From: Pseudomonadota bacterium
GTDB lineage: Bacteria > Pseudomonadota > Gammaproteobacteria > Acidiferrobacterales > UBA6901
DNA: 61,560 bases
Direction: 5' to 3'
Assembly (NCBI GenBank): GCA_021790335.1
Contig: JAJYEE010000013.1
Location: 1-61,560 of the forward strand
The position numbers and the translations under genes are program-made. Positions 9,482-18,088 of the stretch are shown in pieces. The first letter of the stretch is position 1. Each line of letters begins with the position of its first letter. Under the pieces are notes generated by a model. The model made no database searches, had not been told where the DNA came from, and saw only the letters and a program-made list of their open reading frames with translations.

Positions 9482-10066
9482 TTAGCGAGGTCTAAACATG
9501 CGTCGCAACGTATCGTCTCCCGCGAATTGATGCAGAAAGGCCATCCCGATGTGGCCGCACCAGTAGGTCCACGCGAGCTTCGAAATCAAGGAATGCAGAT
9601 CGCCGATATGGTGTGCCAACGCACTCGGATCCCCATTCGCCGGAAACATCACGAACAGCATCCCGCCCGTGACGGCAACTGCACTCACCGCCAACAGGCC
9701 GAGGCCGTGCACCAGCCCCGACAGACCACCGCGCGGTCCGCAACGCGCGAGCCGCCCGGAAAGAAGTTCGCGTAGTTCAACGGCAATTTCCCGACGGCCG
9801 TCGCGGGTTAACGGAAACAGATGGCCGAGACCGGCCGAGCCGGAACTCAGGATCGACCATGTCCAGTGGGCCAATACAATACACAGGGCGCACAGACCCG
9901 CCCACTCGTGCACGAGAAACCCCACATGCCCCAGGAGCGTCGAGGGATGACGGCTACCCGGCGGTACCATGAACAGGCTTACCAGCAGCTGGACGGTCAC
10001 GGTCAGGGCAAGGCCCAGGTGCAGAAAACGTGTTGGTCTGTCCCAAACGGAAGATTCATTCGTCAT
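9482..10066 (-). CDS. Cytochrome b561-type membrane protein
   Basis: A 194-residue protein with four hydrophobic helices. Histidines suitable for two b-type haems lie in the helices (FLHLGLAL, VHEWAGLCA, VHGLGLLA, and a late WCGHIGMAFLHQF), which is the pattern of the bacterial cytochrome b561/b6-like family. The length is typical. Such proteins pass electrons between quinol or small carriers and partners in the inner membrane. There is no redox partner gene next to it, so the partner is unknown. The start MTNESSVWDRPTRFLHLG matches the family's start. Confidence 0.8.
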   Translation of the reverse strand: MTNESSVWDRPTRFLHLGLALTVTVQLLVSLFMVPPGSRHPSTLLGHVGFLVHEWAGLCALCIVLAHWTWSILSSGSAGLGHLFPLTRDGRREIAVELRELLSGRLARCGPRGGLSGLVHGLGLLAVSAVAVTGGMLFVMFPANGDPSALAHHIGDLHSLISKLAWTYWCGHIGMAFLHQFAGDDTLRRMFRPR

Positions 10067-10473
10067 GGGGTCATGCTACGCGGTCTGGCTTACGCGATGC
10101 TTAAATTGGCCGGTAACCGCGTCTGCACGAAAGTGCGCATTCGCAATGCTGACCAGCATACTTCCGAAGCATGTCGAACCGGCCGACCGGGAAATGAATT
10201 CGGACCCTGCGTTTCGGGCGAACACGCGGCCCCGCCTTTCGGATCACGCCGCGAAACCATCGCGACGCCGGATTGTGCGTACGCCACGGATCCACAACTG
10301 GCCTCGCAAACAGCCCCGGGTTCCGGAACGATCAACACGACATTCCGCCCCCGGAGCCGGAACGCAACCGTGTCGCCACGGCGCCCCGCGGTCACCGGCA
10401 TCGCCTTCGATACACCGCTTCGGGCGCCCGCCCCATTTCACCGCCACCGCGCGCGGCCCCTCCATGCCGCTTT
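10067..10473. other. Intergenic region, no supported gene
   Basis: This 407-bp gap lies between the cytochrome b561 gene and the acyltransferase gene, both on the minus strand. Two overlapping minus-strand frames of 64 and 103 codons lie here, but they have no domain, no clear ribosome-binding site and a Cys/Arg-rich composition typical of antisense frames. Confidence 0.25.
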
Positions 10474-11073
10474 TCAGGCACGGGGATTAATCCTCACCTC
10501 CCCTTTCTTGTGCGGATACAGGCCGACCTTGTCGGCGTAGAATTCCCGTATCGGCACCATGTCCGCTTCGATGTTTCCGGTAGGCATGAGCACCGGACCG
10601 ATCCCCAGGATTTTGCGCGCGTAGTCGACGTAGCCCAGAGCGATCGGAATACCGGCCCGAAGTGCAAGATAGTAGAAGCCGCTCCTCCAGTGCTCGGTAC
10701 GACTGCGCGTACCCTCGGGTGTGATGACGACAACCAGTTCCCGGCTTGCATGGATCTGGTCCGCCATCTGGTCTATGAAATTATTCGGTGCCCGGCGGTT
10801 GACCGGTATGCCCCCCAGCCACCGCATGAATCCGCCGAACGGCCATCGAAACAGGCTGTCCTTCCCTATCCAACGGAAGCGGATGCTCAGCGCCCACCTG
10901 GCCAGCAGCGCAAGCACGAAATCCCAGTTGGAGGTGTGCGGGGCACCGATCAGGACGTATTTCGGAATCGCGGGTCCGGCTCCTTCAACCCGCCAGCCCA
11001 TGACACGCAGCACCACCAGTGCCAGGCGCTGCGCAAAGCGGCCAGATCCGGGCTCAGGAATGCCGGGGTTCAT
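10474..11073 (-). CDS. 1-acyl-glycerol-3-phosphate acyltransferase-like protein
   Basis: A protein of about 199 residues in the PlsC-like acyltransferase superfamily. The catalytic H-x4-D motif reads HTSNWD, and the second conserved block reads TPEGTRSR; both are in the expected order and spacing. This compact form with HTSNWD is found in small soluble-like acyltransferases acting on glycerophospholipids or on lipid A-like substrates. Upstream in-frame codons extend the frame to 11202, but the ATG at 11073 removes a poorly conserved Gly/Gln-rich stretch and was preferred. The ribosome-binding site is weak, so the start is uncertain. It is a single gene on the minus strand. Confidence 0.8.
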   Translation of the reverse strand: MNPGIPEPGSGRFAQRLALVVLRVMGWRVEGAGPAIPKYVLIGAPHTSNWDFVLALLARWALSIRFRWIGKDSLFRWPFGGFMRWLGGIPVNRRAPNNFIDQMADQIHASRELVVVITPEGTRSRTEHWRSGFYYLALRAGIPIALGYVDYARKILGIGPVLMPTGNIEADMVPIREFYADKVGLYPHKKGEVRINPRA

Positions 11074-11238
11074 GAATGCTCGGACAAACAGATGGGTCTG
11101 CGAGGGAATCGCAATGGATGGGTTCCTTGGGCCGGGCTGCACATCGAATTGTGCCTGGACTGAGAACCCAGCACCACCGCCGGTCGTGATGCCGCAGGCC
11201 ATGAAATCCGATGGAACCGCTCGGACGCGATGTCTGCA

Positions 11239-12396
11239 TCAGTCCATGCGCGCAAGACTTTCCTTGATGGATTTCAGCTCCTGCCCGATCTCAAGCGAAA
11301 ATTTCGCATTACAGAATTCAAGCAGCGGGACTGCGCTCAGCGCAAGCTGCAGCGCGTATGGCTCAAGCTGTCCGATTTCATTACGCGCAAGCAACCGCAG
11401 GGCCTCGTCGAGACCGGGCTGCTCGATGACCGCTTCCTCGATCCGATGAACATCCGAATCGTCGCCGACACAGCTGCGGTCTCCGGTGGAGGCAGCCGTC
11501 TTCAGGCGCTTGTAGGCGAGACTATGCAGCTCCTCCAGCGAGCCGCCCGGATCATGGCCCGAAGAGACGAGGCCGAGACTGACAGTCACGGCCGCATCTA
11601 CTCCATCGTGTCTGAATGGCTGCGATGAAACTGCCGCGCGCAGGCGCTCGCACAGCATCGCTGCCTCCAACCGCCCGAGAGACAGGGTCATGACGGAAAA
11701 TTCCGAATTCCCGGTACGCGAGATCAGGTCTTCCTTGCGTGTCTTCGTCCGAACCAGATCGGCGATCCAGATCAGCACGTGGTCCGCATACTCGTCTCCG
11801 TGCCGGGCACGCAGCGAGATGAAATCATCGACGCTCAGGCGCAGAACCGAAACCAGATTCCCGGTCGCGAGCGCCGCGGCCAGAACCTCCCGACCGCGTT
11901 CGAGGAAGCGGCGGCGATTATCAAGGCGGGTTAGGCTGTCGATATGAGACTGATCACCAAGTGATGCAGCTGTTGCCGCTACGTCGGCGCCTTCCTGATC
12001 GGACTGGGCCAAATTACGGACACAGGCCAGCAGCTGTACCGAATCGATCGGCTTGGTGATAAAGTCGTTTGCTCCGCAGGCATAGGCACGCTCACGGGTG
12101 ATATCGTCTTCCGCACCGGTGATGACGACCACCGGTACCCCGCTGATGCGCGATTCGTCGGCTGCACGAATTCGGCAGATCAGCGAGTACCCGTCAAGCT
12201 TTGGCATCATCACGTCGCTGATGACAACCTGAATGCGGTTATCGTGTCGCAATTTCTCCCAGCCGGACTCACCGTCCTCCGACTCGACGAGATCAAACTC
12301 CTGACTGAGAACGCGCTGAACAGCCACACGCATAAGGCGTGAGTCGTCCACCACCAAGACCCGCGTTTTTTCTGCCGCTCTTTCGCCCGTCTGCAT
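11239..12396 (-). CDS. Response regulator REC–GGDEF(degenerate)
   Basis: A 385-residue protein. The receiver domain (about 10–130) keeps the acidic pair Asp17-Asp18, the phospho-acceptor Asp61 (ISDVMMPK) and Lys115, so it can be phosphorylated. The GGDEF domain (about 150–310) has the signature GNSEF at 229–233 in place of GGDEF, so cyclase activity is doubtful. A C-terminal extension of about 70 residues has no recognised domain. The ATG at 12396 is preceded by GGAAG at good spacing; an upstream in-frame start at 12468 is less likely. No partner histidine kinase is adjacent, so it is an orphan regulator whose output may be protein binding. Confidence 0.85.
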   Translation of the reverse strand: MQTGERAAEKTRVLVVDDSRLMRVAVQRVLSQEFDLVESEDGESGWEKLRHDNRIQVVISDVMMPKLDGYSLICRIRAADESRISGVPVVVITGAEDDITRERAYACGANDFITKPIDSVQLLACVRNLAQSDQEGADVAATAASLGDQSHIDSLTRLDNRRRFLERGREVLAAALATGNLVSVLRLSVDDFISLRARHGDEYADHVLIWIADLVRTKTRKEDLISRTGNSEFSVMTLSLGRLEAAMLCERLRAAVSSQPFRHDGVDAAVTVSLGLVSSGHDPGGSLEELHSLAYKRLKTAASTGDRSCVGDDSDVHRIEEAVIEQPGLDEALRLLARNEIGQLEPYALQLALSAVPLLEFCNAKFSLEIGQELKSIKESLARMD

Positions 12397-13029
12397 AGTT
12401 TTCTTCCGCAAAATCTCGCCGCCGACGTCTGTCCATCCGGCATACTGCCAGCGCCCTGACCGCCGCACACCGGCGTCGGCCCTTCATAAAAACTAGCACA
12501 AAGTGTGCCAAATGCCCGGATATTGACGCTGGCTGGGGGCACCGGCCTGACGGAGCTGAAACGATGAAAAGCCCATTCACCGGGCAAGCGCAATCGCGCC
12601 CCGGTCGCTGACGGCATTCCGCGCGATGGCGAGCCAGTACCGTTGCCCTATTTCCCTGCCGTTGTCTGCAAGCCAGGATGCAGTCATACGCCTGCAGGCA
12701 TGATCGCCAAGACCAGCCGCTACAGGCAGCGGAATAAAGAGCGTGCGGACCATGCTGCACCCGGGCATAAATCGCAGACATGTCAGGGCGGTTTGTCTGC
12801 CTGGGTCGCGCCTATACCGCTGCAACCTGCAGTCGAGATCGCTCGAAGGACTGCCGGTCCTGAAGCAATGCGTCGTCCGGCCCGCATGGCATGGAGATTG
12901 CATGTAACCTTATTGAAAATCTCCATGAAGGGGCCGTAATGAACAAAAACGGGCGGCCCTGGCACTACAGCAGTTTTTGCCTTCCGGTTCGGCACCGAAC
13001 CCGCTGCGGGCTGCTCTTTAGCAGTCCGG
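12397..13029. other. Divergent intergenic region upstream of the stressosome operon
   Basis: This 633-bp region lies between the REC-GGDEF gene (minus) and the operon starting at 13030 (plus). It should hold promoters for both. Several minus-strand frames lie in it (12577–12903 is the longest that does not shadow a gene), but none has a domain or a ribosome-binding site. No convincing sigma-factor boxes or palindromes were found by eye. Confidence 0.3.
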
Positions 13030-14025
13030 ATGCAGCCGGCTACGGTGACCCCTATGCCGGAAAAGAATGTGGCCAATGACATGAAACAGCTGCTCAGCCT
13101 GACGATCATGATCGAGCCGGACCGCCGACGTCTTGCGCGGTTTGCGATCGATGCCGTGCAGGCCGCTGGCGGCAATGTCTTTGCGGCGGCGGTCTCGCTG
13201 GACGCGATCCTGAGCGATCTGCGCGGAGCGGGAACTGGCGCGATCGAACCGTCGCGTGCCGAGTTGTCGGTCGATGACGACCGCATGTATCTCACGTGGA
13301 ACGGACACCGAGGGCTTCTGAGCCGCCTTCCGGAAAAACTGTCCGACGTGGAATTGAACAAGCTTAGCGAGCAATTTCGCCGTGCCGGAGAATCGACCGA
13401 CCCCGAGCTTCTGCGCCGGCGCAACCAGGAGATCAGTGCGGAGCTGGAACGCGCCAAGGTACGCGCGGCAGCCGAAATGGCCGGACTCGAAGCAGCACTC
13501 GACAGGAAGAAAGCCGAACTTCGGGAATCGATACGCGTGGCCGAAACGGACAGCCTCACCGGACTGATGAACCGCGGCGCCTATGATGCCCGGCTGCATG
13601 AGGCAGTAGCGCGCTGTCAGCGGCAACACGAGAAGCTGTGTCTGATCCTTCTCGATCTGGACAAGTTCAAGGAAATCAACGACACACATGGACACCAATT
13701 CGGAGATGAATATCTAAAGCGCATGGCCGCGGCCATGCGCGCATCCGTACGCGATAACGTTGATCTTCCCTGCCGTACGGGAGGAGACGAATTCGCCATC
13801 ATCCTGTTCGCCGACATGGCGATCGCGCGGCACGCGGCGCGACGGATCCTCGAAAGAATGGAAGGCCGCACCAGTATCGGCATCACCGAACTGCGAAATC
13901 AGGACAACACCACATCGTTTGTGGCCCGCGCCGATGCTGCCCTTTACGAAGCAAAGCGTCAGGGACGCGGCCGCTACGTGGATTTCGATTCAATGACGCC
14001 TCAGGAAATTCGGGAAAAAGCATGA
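13030..14025 (+). CDS. Diguanylate cyclase, first gene of a stressosome-like operon
   Basis: A 331-residue soluble protein. An N-terminal alpha/beta region (about 18–105) of unknown family is followed by a helical, probably coiled-coil linker (about 105–172, rich in Glu, Arg and Ala) and a complete GGDEF domain (about 172–325). The signature GGDEF stands at 251–255, preceded by the metal and base contacts (LDLDKFKEIND, GHQFGDEYL). No RxxD inhibitory site is visible five residues upstream, so product inhibition by the classical I-site is not expected. The stop codon overlaps the next start (ATGA at 14022–14025), which ties it to the RsbT–RsbX-like gene. In-frame ATGs at 13054 and 13081 are alternative starts. 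It is the probable output enzyme of the unit. Confidence 0.88.
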   Translation: MQPATVTPMPEKNVANDMKQLLSLTIMIEPDRRRLARFAIDAVQAAGGNVFAAAVSLDAILSDLRGAGTGAIEPSRAELSVDDDRMYLTWNGHRGLLSRLPEKLSDVELNKLSEQFRRAGESTDPELLRRRNQEISAELERAKVRAAAEMAGLEAALDRKKAELRESIRVAETDSLTGLMNRGAYDARLHEAVARCQRQHEKLCLILLDLDKFKEINDTHGHQFGDEYLKRMAAAMRASVRDNVDLPCRTGGDEFAIILFADMAIARHAARRILERMEGRTSIGITELRNQDNTTSFVARADAALYEAKRQGRGRYVDFDSMTPQEIREKA

Positions 14026-15077
14026 ACGACGCGCAGATGGCCCCGACGCCGGTCCGCATGCTCGTGGAGCAGAGCGTAAAAAGCGAAAGCGGACAGGTAC
14101 TTCTGCGCTCCAAGCTGCGCGCCGTATCCCGCCGCATGGGATTCTCCCAAATCGCGCGTGAACGCATGGAGCTGGTTTGCAATGAAATGGTCACCAACCA
14201 GATGAAGTTCGCCAACGGCAGCGGCCTGGTGCAGGTGTGGGAAATGCACCTGCCGCAGCCGGCGCTCGACATATTCGCCCTGGATTACGGTCCGGGCATT
14301 CCCGACCTGGAACGCGCGCTGCGCGACGGCTTCACGACAGCCAATACGCTTGGAAAGGGTCTGGGCGCCATACACCGGCTCGCACACGAAAGTGCAATCT
14401 ACTCGGTCCCACAGGCGAATGCCACGGAGCTACCTTGGCATGGAACAGCAATCTGGGCGCGTTTCAACACCATTGAATCCAGGCCCATACAGTCGCCGAT
14501 ACCGCAATACGGTATCTGCCTGCGCGCCTACCAGGACAGCCTGTTTAACGGCGATGCGCTTGCCGTGACCACCAACCGTACGCAGACGCGATGGCTGCAC
14601 GTGGACGGCCTCGGTCACGGGCAGGAAGCTGCCGAGGCAGTGCGGGGCGCCGAGACCATCCTGCGCGAAAACGCGTCTCTGGGCACACTGATGAAGTCTC
14701 TCGATCAGCGGCTCAGTGGCTCGCGCGGGGCTGTGGGTCTGCTGTGCGAGACCGATCATGCGCGAAACTCGCTGGCTTTCATAGGCGTCGGAGACGTTAG
14801 CGCCTATCTGATCTGCAACGGAGAGCGGCGCAGTATCGCGTTTCCGCCTGGCATTCTGGGTCACGACCATAGAAACCCGCACGTCGAATCACTGCAGTTT
14901 CCGCCGCAGGCCCTGTTCCTGACGAGCTCCGACGGCCTGCGCAGAAACTGGACGCTACGGTCATTTCCGGGATTGTGGAGGCTGCACCCGCAGCTCATTG
15001 CCTTCGTTCTCTCCCAGGTAACGAGCCGCGGAAACGACGACCGGTCGCTGTTCGTGATCCGAACCGCACCAAATTGA
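14022..15077 (+). CDS. RsbT–RsbX fusion: HATPase anti-sigma-type kinase joined to a PP2C/SpoIIE phosphatase
   Basis: A 351-residue protein with two halves. Residues about 20–150 form a GHKL kinase domain of RsbT/RsbW type: an N-box (ELVCNEMVTNQMKFA), the G1 box DYGPGIPD, and the G2 box LGKGLGAIHRL. Residues about 160–350 form a PP2C-like phosphatase of RsbX/SpoIIE type with the metal-binding Asp residues in HVDGLGHG, TSSDGL and GNDDRSL. In Bacillus these are two proteins of opposite function: RsbT phosphorylates RsbR and RsbS, and RsbX removes the phosphates. Here one chain carries both. It overlaps the cyclase gene by 4 bp and is followed ten bases later by the RsbR-like gene. Confidence 0.85.
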   Translation: MNDAQMAPTPVRMLVEQSVKSESGQVLLRSKLRAVSRRMGFSQIARERMELVCNEMVTNQMKFANGSGLVQVWEMHLPQPALDIFALDYGPGIPDLERALRDGFTTANTLGKGLGAIHRLAHESAIYSVPQANATELPWHGTAIWARFNTIESRPIQSPIPQYGICLRAYQDSLFNGDALAVTTNRTQTRWLHVDGLGHGQEAAEAVRGAETILRENASLGTLMKSLDQRLSGSRGAVGLLCETDHARNSLAFIGVGDVSAYLICNGERRSIAFPPGILGHDHRNPHVESLQFPPQALFLTSSDGLRRNWTLRSFPGLWRLHPQLIAFVLSQVTSRGNDDRSLFVIRTAPN

Positions 15078-15087
15078 GGACACTTCC

Positions 15088-15966
15088 ATGACGACACCCG
15101 CACCCGCCCGACGCACGACGAATCAAATTCTGATCGACCTGCTCATGCTCAACGTCGGGAAGATTTCGACCATCATTGAGCAGCAGGGTCATAGCATATT
15201 CGGCCAGGCCAACCTGCTGTCCAAGGAAGAGATCAACGACTACAGCCTCGAATTCCTCGAACTCGTGGTCATGCTGCTCCAGTCCGCAACCCACATGGAT
15301 AGGCGCAGTGCCGAATTCAATGCGCTGCGCAAGTTCTTTACGACTTTTTCCCAGCAGATCCAGGCACGCGGCAGCAATCTCGACGAGTTCGTACGCTACA
15401 TTCAGTTCCTCCAACGCGTCTTCCTCGACAACCTGGAGGCTGATGCCACTGTCGATTTTGCCCAGTCGCGCGAGATACTGCTATTGCTCGCATCCATTTT
15501 CAACGACATCATACTGGATGTCTTCCACGTCTATCTCGAAGAGAAGGAGCGCACCATCCAGGCACAGCAGGAGGAATTGCGCCAGACGTCGACTCCGATC
15601 ACCGAGATCTGGGACGGGGTGCTGACCCTGCCGATCATCGGCACCCTGGACTCCACGCGCACCATGATGGTAATGGAGCACCTGCTGTCTCGAATCGAGG
15701 CGGAAAGGGCCAGGGTGGTCGTCATCGACGTTACCGGAGTAATGGCCATCGACTCGCAGGTTTCACATCATCTTATTCAGATGATTCGCGCTGTGGGGTT
15801 AATGGGCGCCGATGCCGTGCTCACCGGTATCCGCCCAGAGATCGCACGATCCCTGACCAGTCTGAACATTGACCTCGGCATGGTCACGACCCGCGCGACC
15901 CTGTCAGAGGGTCTGAAAGAAGCGTTCCGCCGGCTGCGAGTGGAAGTCCGCCAGGGTAACGGCTAG
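15088..15966 (+). CDS. RsbR-like stressosome sensor with C-terminal STAS domain
   Basis: A 292-residue protein. The N-terminal half (about 1–160) is helical and resembles the sensory domains of RsbR paralogues (RsbRD-like) rather than a globin with a clear haem His. A short helix with Glu/Gln (EEKERTIQAQQEELRQTS) joins it to a STAS domain (about 172–285). Within it, DVTGVMAIDS and LTGI keep threonines in the positions that RsbT phosphorylates in Bacillus RsbR (Thr171 and Thr205). A good ribosome-binding site, GAGG, stands eight bases before the ATG. It should form the stressosome shell together with the RsbS-like protein. Confidence 0.85.
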   Translation: MTTPAPARRTTNQILIDLLMLNVGKISTIIEQQGHSIFGQANLLSKEEINDYSLEFLELVVMLLQSATHMDRRSAEFNALRKFFTTFSQQIQARGSNLDEFVRYIQFLQRVFLDNLEADATVDFAQSREILLLLASIFNDIILDVFHVYLEEKERTIQAQQEELRQTSTPITEIWDGVLTLPIIGTLDSTRTMMVMEHLLSRIEAERARVVVIDVTGVMAIDSQVSHHLIQMIRAVGLMGADAVLTGIRPEIARSLTSLNIDLGMVTTRATLSEGLKEAFRRLRVEVRQGNG

Positions 15967-16013
15967 CACGTCCCGACCCTCATCGCCCAGTCCGTGATCC
16001 GCATAAAACTTTC

Positions 16014-16403
16014 ATGATACCCGGAATACATCTCACTCCCATCGGCGACGACAGCGTGCTGCTGGAGCCTGGCGACGGCCTCGACCCGACCGACCCAAAC
16101 GCCTATCTCGTGCCGCTGCTCGCGTTTCTACAAAAAAAACGAGCGCGTTTTCTGATCTACGACCTCAAGAACGTGGCGCTGATCGACCGCGTATACTATG
16201 AATGGATGACCGCCATGAATTCGCTTTGCCTGATATCCGGCATCCGGATGGTGGTGGCAAATATCCGTCCGTACGCTGCCTTCGCGCTATCACAACTGAT
16301 AAGCGACGACCCGCCATTTGCCTGCGCACTGGACGTCGACAGTGCACGCCAGGCCATTTCGCGTCTTGCCGGATCGGATACCGGGACTGGCACCGGCCCA
16401 TAG
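16014..16403 (+). CDS. RsbS-like STAS protein lacking the phosphorylatable serine
   Basis: A 129-residue protein that is essentially one STAS domain (about 1–120), the size of RsbS. The loop before the second helix reads YDLKNVALIDRVYY: the Asp is kept at 58 but residue 59 is Arg, where RsbS has the Ser (Ser59 in Bacillus) that RsbT phosphorylates. The core hydrophobic strands (FLIYDLK, RMVVANI) are intact, so it is not a decayed gene. It lies 47 bp after the RsbR-like gene and ends the operon. A Gly/Thr tail (DTGTGTGP) follows the domain. The family call rests on fold pattern, length and position. Confidence 0.75.
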   Translation: MIPGIHLTPIGDDSVLLEPGDGLDPTDPNAYLVPLLAFLQKKRARFLIYDLKNVALIDRVYYEWMTAMNSLCLISGIRMVVANIRPYAAFALSQLISDDPPFACALDVDSARQAISRLAGSDTGTGTGP

Positions 16404-16672
16404 CTACATCGATGCACCTAGCACGCAGACCGGCGCCGCCGGGCGGGCCACGGACGCTGCCGCGTGGCGATCGCACATGGGCTTGTTTCACCTCACAGCG
16501 ACCTTTTCTGGCACGCCAGGCTGGTCAGATCAAAACCCCCGATCCGTGACGTGATCGAATCTCGACACCCGTCGGAAAGACGCCGCATACTCCCTCCGGC
16601 ATGTCAACGTATTGCTGTGTCGAAACGTTATTTTCTTGGAAAATGAAGTATTGCGGACATCACGAGGCGGAC

Positions 16673-17710
16673 ATGCGGAGCATCCACAGAGCGGTCACCC
16701 TGTTTTTCGTTGCGCTGACGATCCTGGCAGCGCCACGGGTTTCTCTCGGCCAGATCAGCGTTGGCGTATCCATCTCGATCGGACCCCCGGCTTTGCCCGT
16801 TTACGTTCAGCCTCCCTGTCCCGGACCGCGCTTCATGTGGATTCCAGGTTTCTGGGCATGGGCCACAAACGGCTATTACTGGGTTCCGGGCACCTGGGTT
16901 CTTGTCCCTCGGCCGGGCCTCCTATGGACCCCGGGCTATTGGGGATGGCGTGCGGGCTTCTATGTGTGGCACCCGGGATACTGGGCTCGTCGTGTCGGGT
17001 ACTATGGCGGCATCAACTACGGTTTCGGCTATACCGGGTACGGATACGCCGGGGGCTATTGGCATCGCGGAGTCTTTTTCTATAACCGCAGCGTCAACAA
17101 CATCGACGTCAATGTCATTCGCAACACATACTACCGCGCCGTCGTCCGCAACGTGACGGAGAACCGTGCAAGCTACAACGGAGGACCCGGCGGAATCACC
17201 CTGCGCCCGACTCGCGCGCAGCTCATATATGCACGTGAACGGCATTATGGGTTGACCCGGGTGCAGGAGCTCCACAATCGCACAGCCCGGGGAATACCGA
17301 CGCTTCGCGCCTCCGTCAATCGTGGCCGGCCCATGATCGCGGCAACGCAAAGGCCAGGGGCATTCCATGGGCGTGGAGTGGTCCCGGCTGCCAGGTTGGG
17401 CGGCCGCTACCCGCCGCGCATGAGCCCGATGCGGCCTGAACGGCGCTTTCCGGCACCGTCACAGCGGCCCTATGGCCGCAATGAACACCCCGGCAACCAC
17501 GGAAATCTTTTCGAGCACCCCCAGCCCTCGAATACCCGCAGCGATCACTTCCGGCCGGGCCCAATGCGGAACGGGCCGAATCCAGGCCGCAGGCGACCCC
17601 CGCAGGCAGCGGGGCGGCACGAGCGCCGCCGGCCGCAGAACGGGAGACAGCCAGATCGCCAACGCCAACGCGAAAATCGCAGGAATAACAACGGCCAGAG
17701 ATTCCCATAG
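16673..17710 (+). CDS. Secreted protein with aromatic WxPGxW-type repeats
   Basis: A 345-residue exported protein. The ATG at 16673 is preceded by GAGG and starts a signal peptide (MRSIHRAVTLFFVALTILAA, cleavage near SLGQ). The mature N-terminal half is extremely rich in Trp, Tyr, Gly and Pro and carries repeats of the form W-x-P-G-x-W (WIPGFWAW, WVPGTWVL, WTPGYWGW, WHPGYW). This pattern is known from YXWXPGXW-repeat proteins of Proteobacteria, whose function is not settled but which are linked to the envelope. The C-terminal 150 residues are Arg, Pro, Asn and Gln-rich and look disordered and strongly basic. Confidence 0.8.
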   Translation: MRSIHRAVTLFFVALTILAAPRVSLGQISVGVSISIGPPALPVYVQPPCPGPRFMWIPGFWAWATNGYYWVPGTWVLVPRPGLLWTPGYWGWRAGFYVWHPGYWARRVGYYGGINYGFGYTGYGYAGGYWHRGVFFYNRSVNNIDVNVIRNTYYRAVVRNVTENRASYNGGPGGITLRPTRAQLIYARERHYGLTRVQELHNRTARGIPTLRASVNRGRPMIAATQRPGAFHGRGVVPAARLGGRYPPRMSPMRPERRFPAPSQRPYGRNEHPGNHGNLFEHPQPSNTRSDHFRPGPMRNGPNPGRRRPPQAAGRHERRRPQNGRQPDRQRQRENRRNNNGQRFP

Positions 17711-18088
17711 CCTGTCAGGCGGCGCTGCTCAGCAGCGATGCTGATTGATAGCCATTCTTATCACGATATTCATATCGGAAGGCGCGCTGCTTTCAGGACA
17801 CGCCCTCTCTGCAAGAACACGGGTTCCGGCTTTCCGAATATCAGGCGGTTTCTGTGCGAGGGAAAACTCTGCGATGGGTTCGAGTTCCGGACCCAGTCGC
17901 AGGCCCCGCCCCGGATCGGTCTTCGCTTCAATGGCCTCGCGATCAATTGCATGAGGCGGGGTGATGTGGCGCGTCGCGAATGTCACCTCCCCGTTTGGGA
18001 CTATCCCGCCGAACGGTCCCTGTCGAATGCGGCTGACAGCGGGTCTTCCGGAAAGCCTGGCCCCACGTACACCGCAGTCTCGCAGCGG
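17711..18088. other. Intergenic region between convergent genes
   Basis: The frameshifted metallo-hydrolase truly ends at 18089, leaving 378 bp with no gene. Frames seen on both strands between 17738 and 17990 have no domain. A GCTGCTCAGCAGC inverted repeat lies just after the repeat-protein stop, but without a T-run. Confidence 0.3.

Noticed and set aside
10090-10401. A 103-codon minus-strand frame between the cytochrome and acyltransferase genes
   Set aside because: No ribosome-binding site, no domain, and Cys/Arg-rich composition.
16601-16672. Earlier start of the WxPGxW-repeat protein
   Set aside because: It would place 24 polar residues before the signal peptide; the ATG at 16673 has a GAGG site and starts the signal directly.
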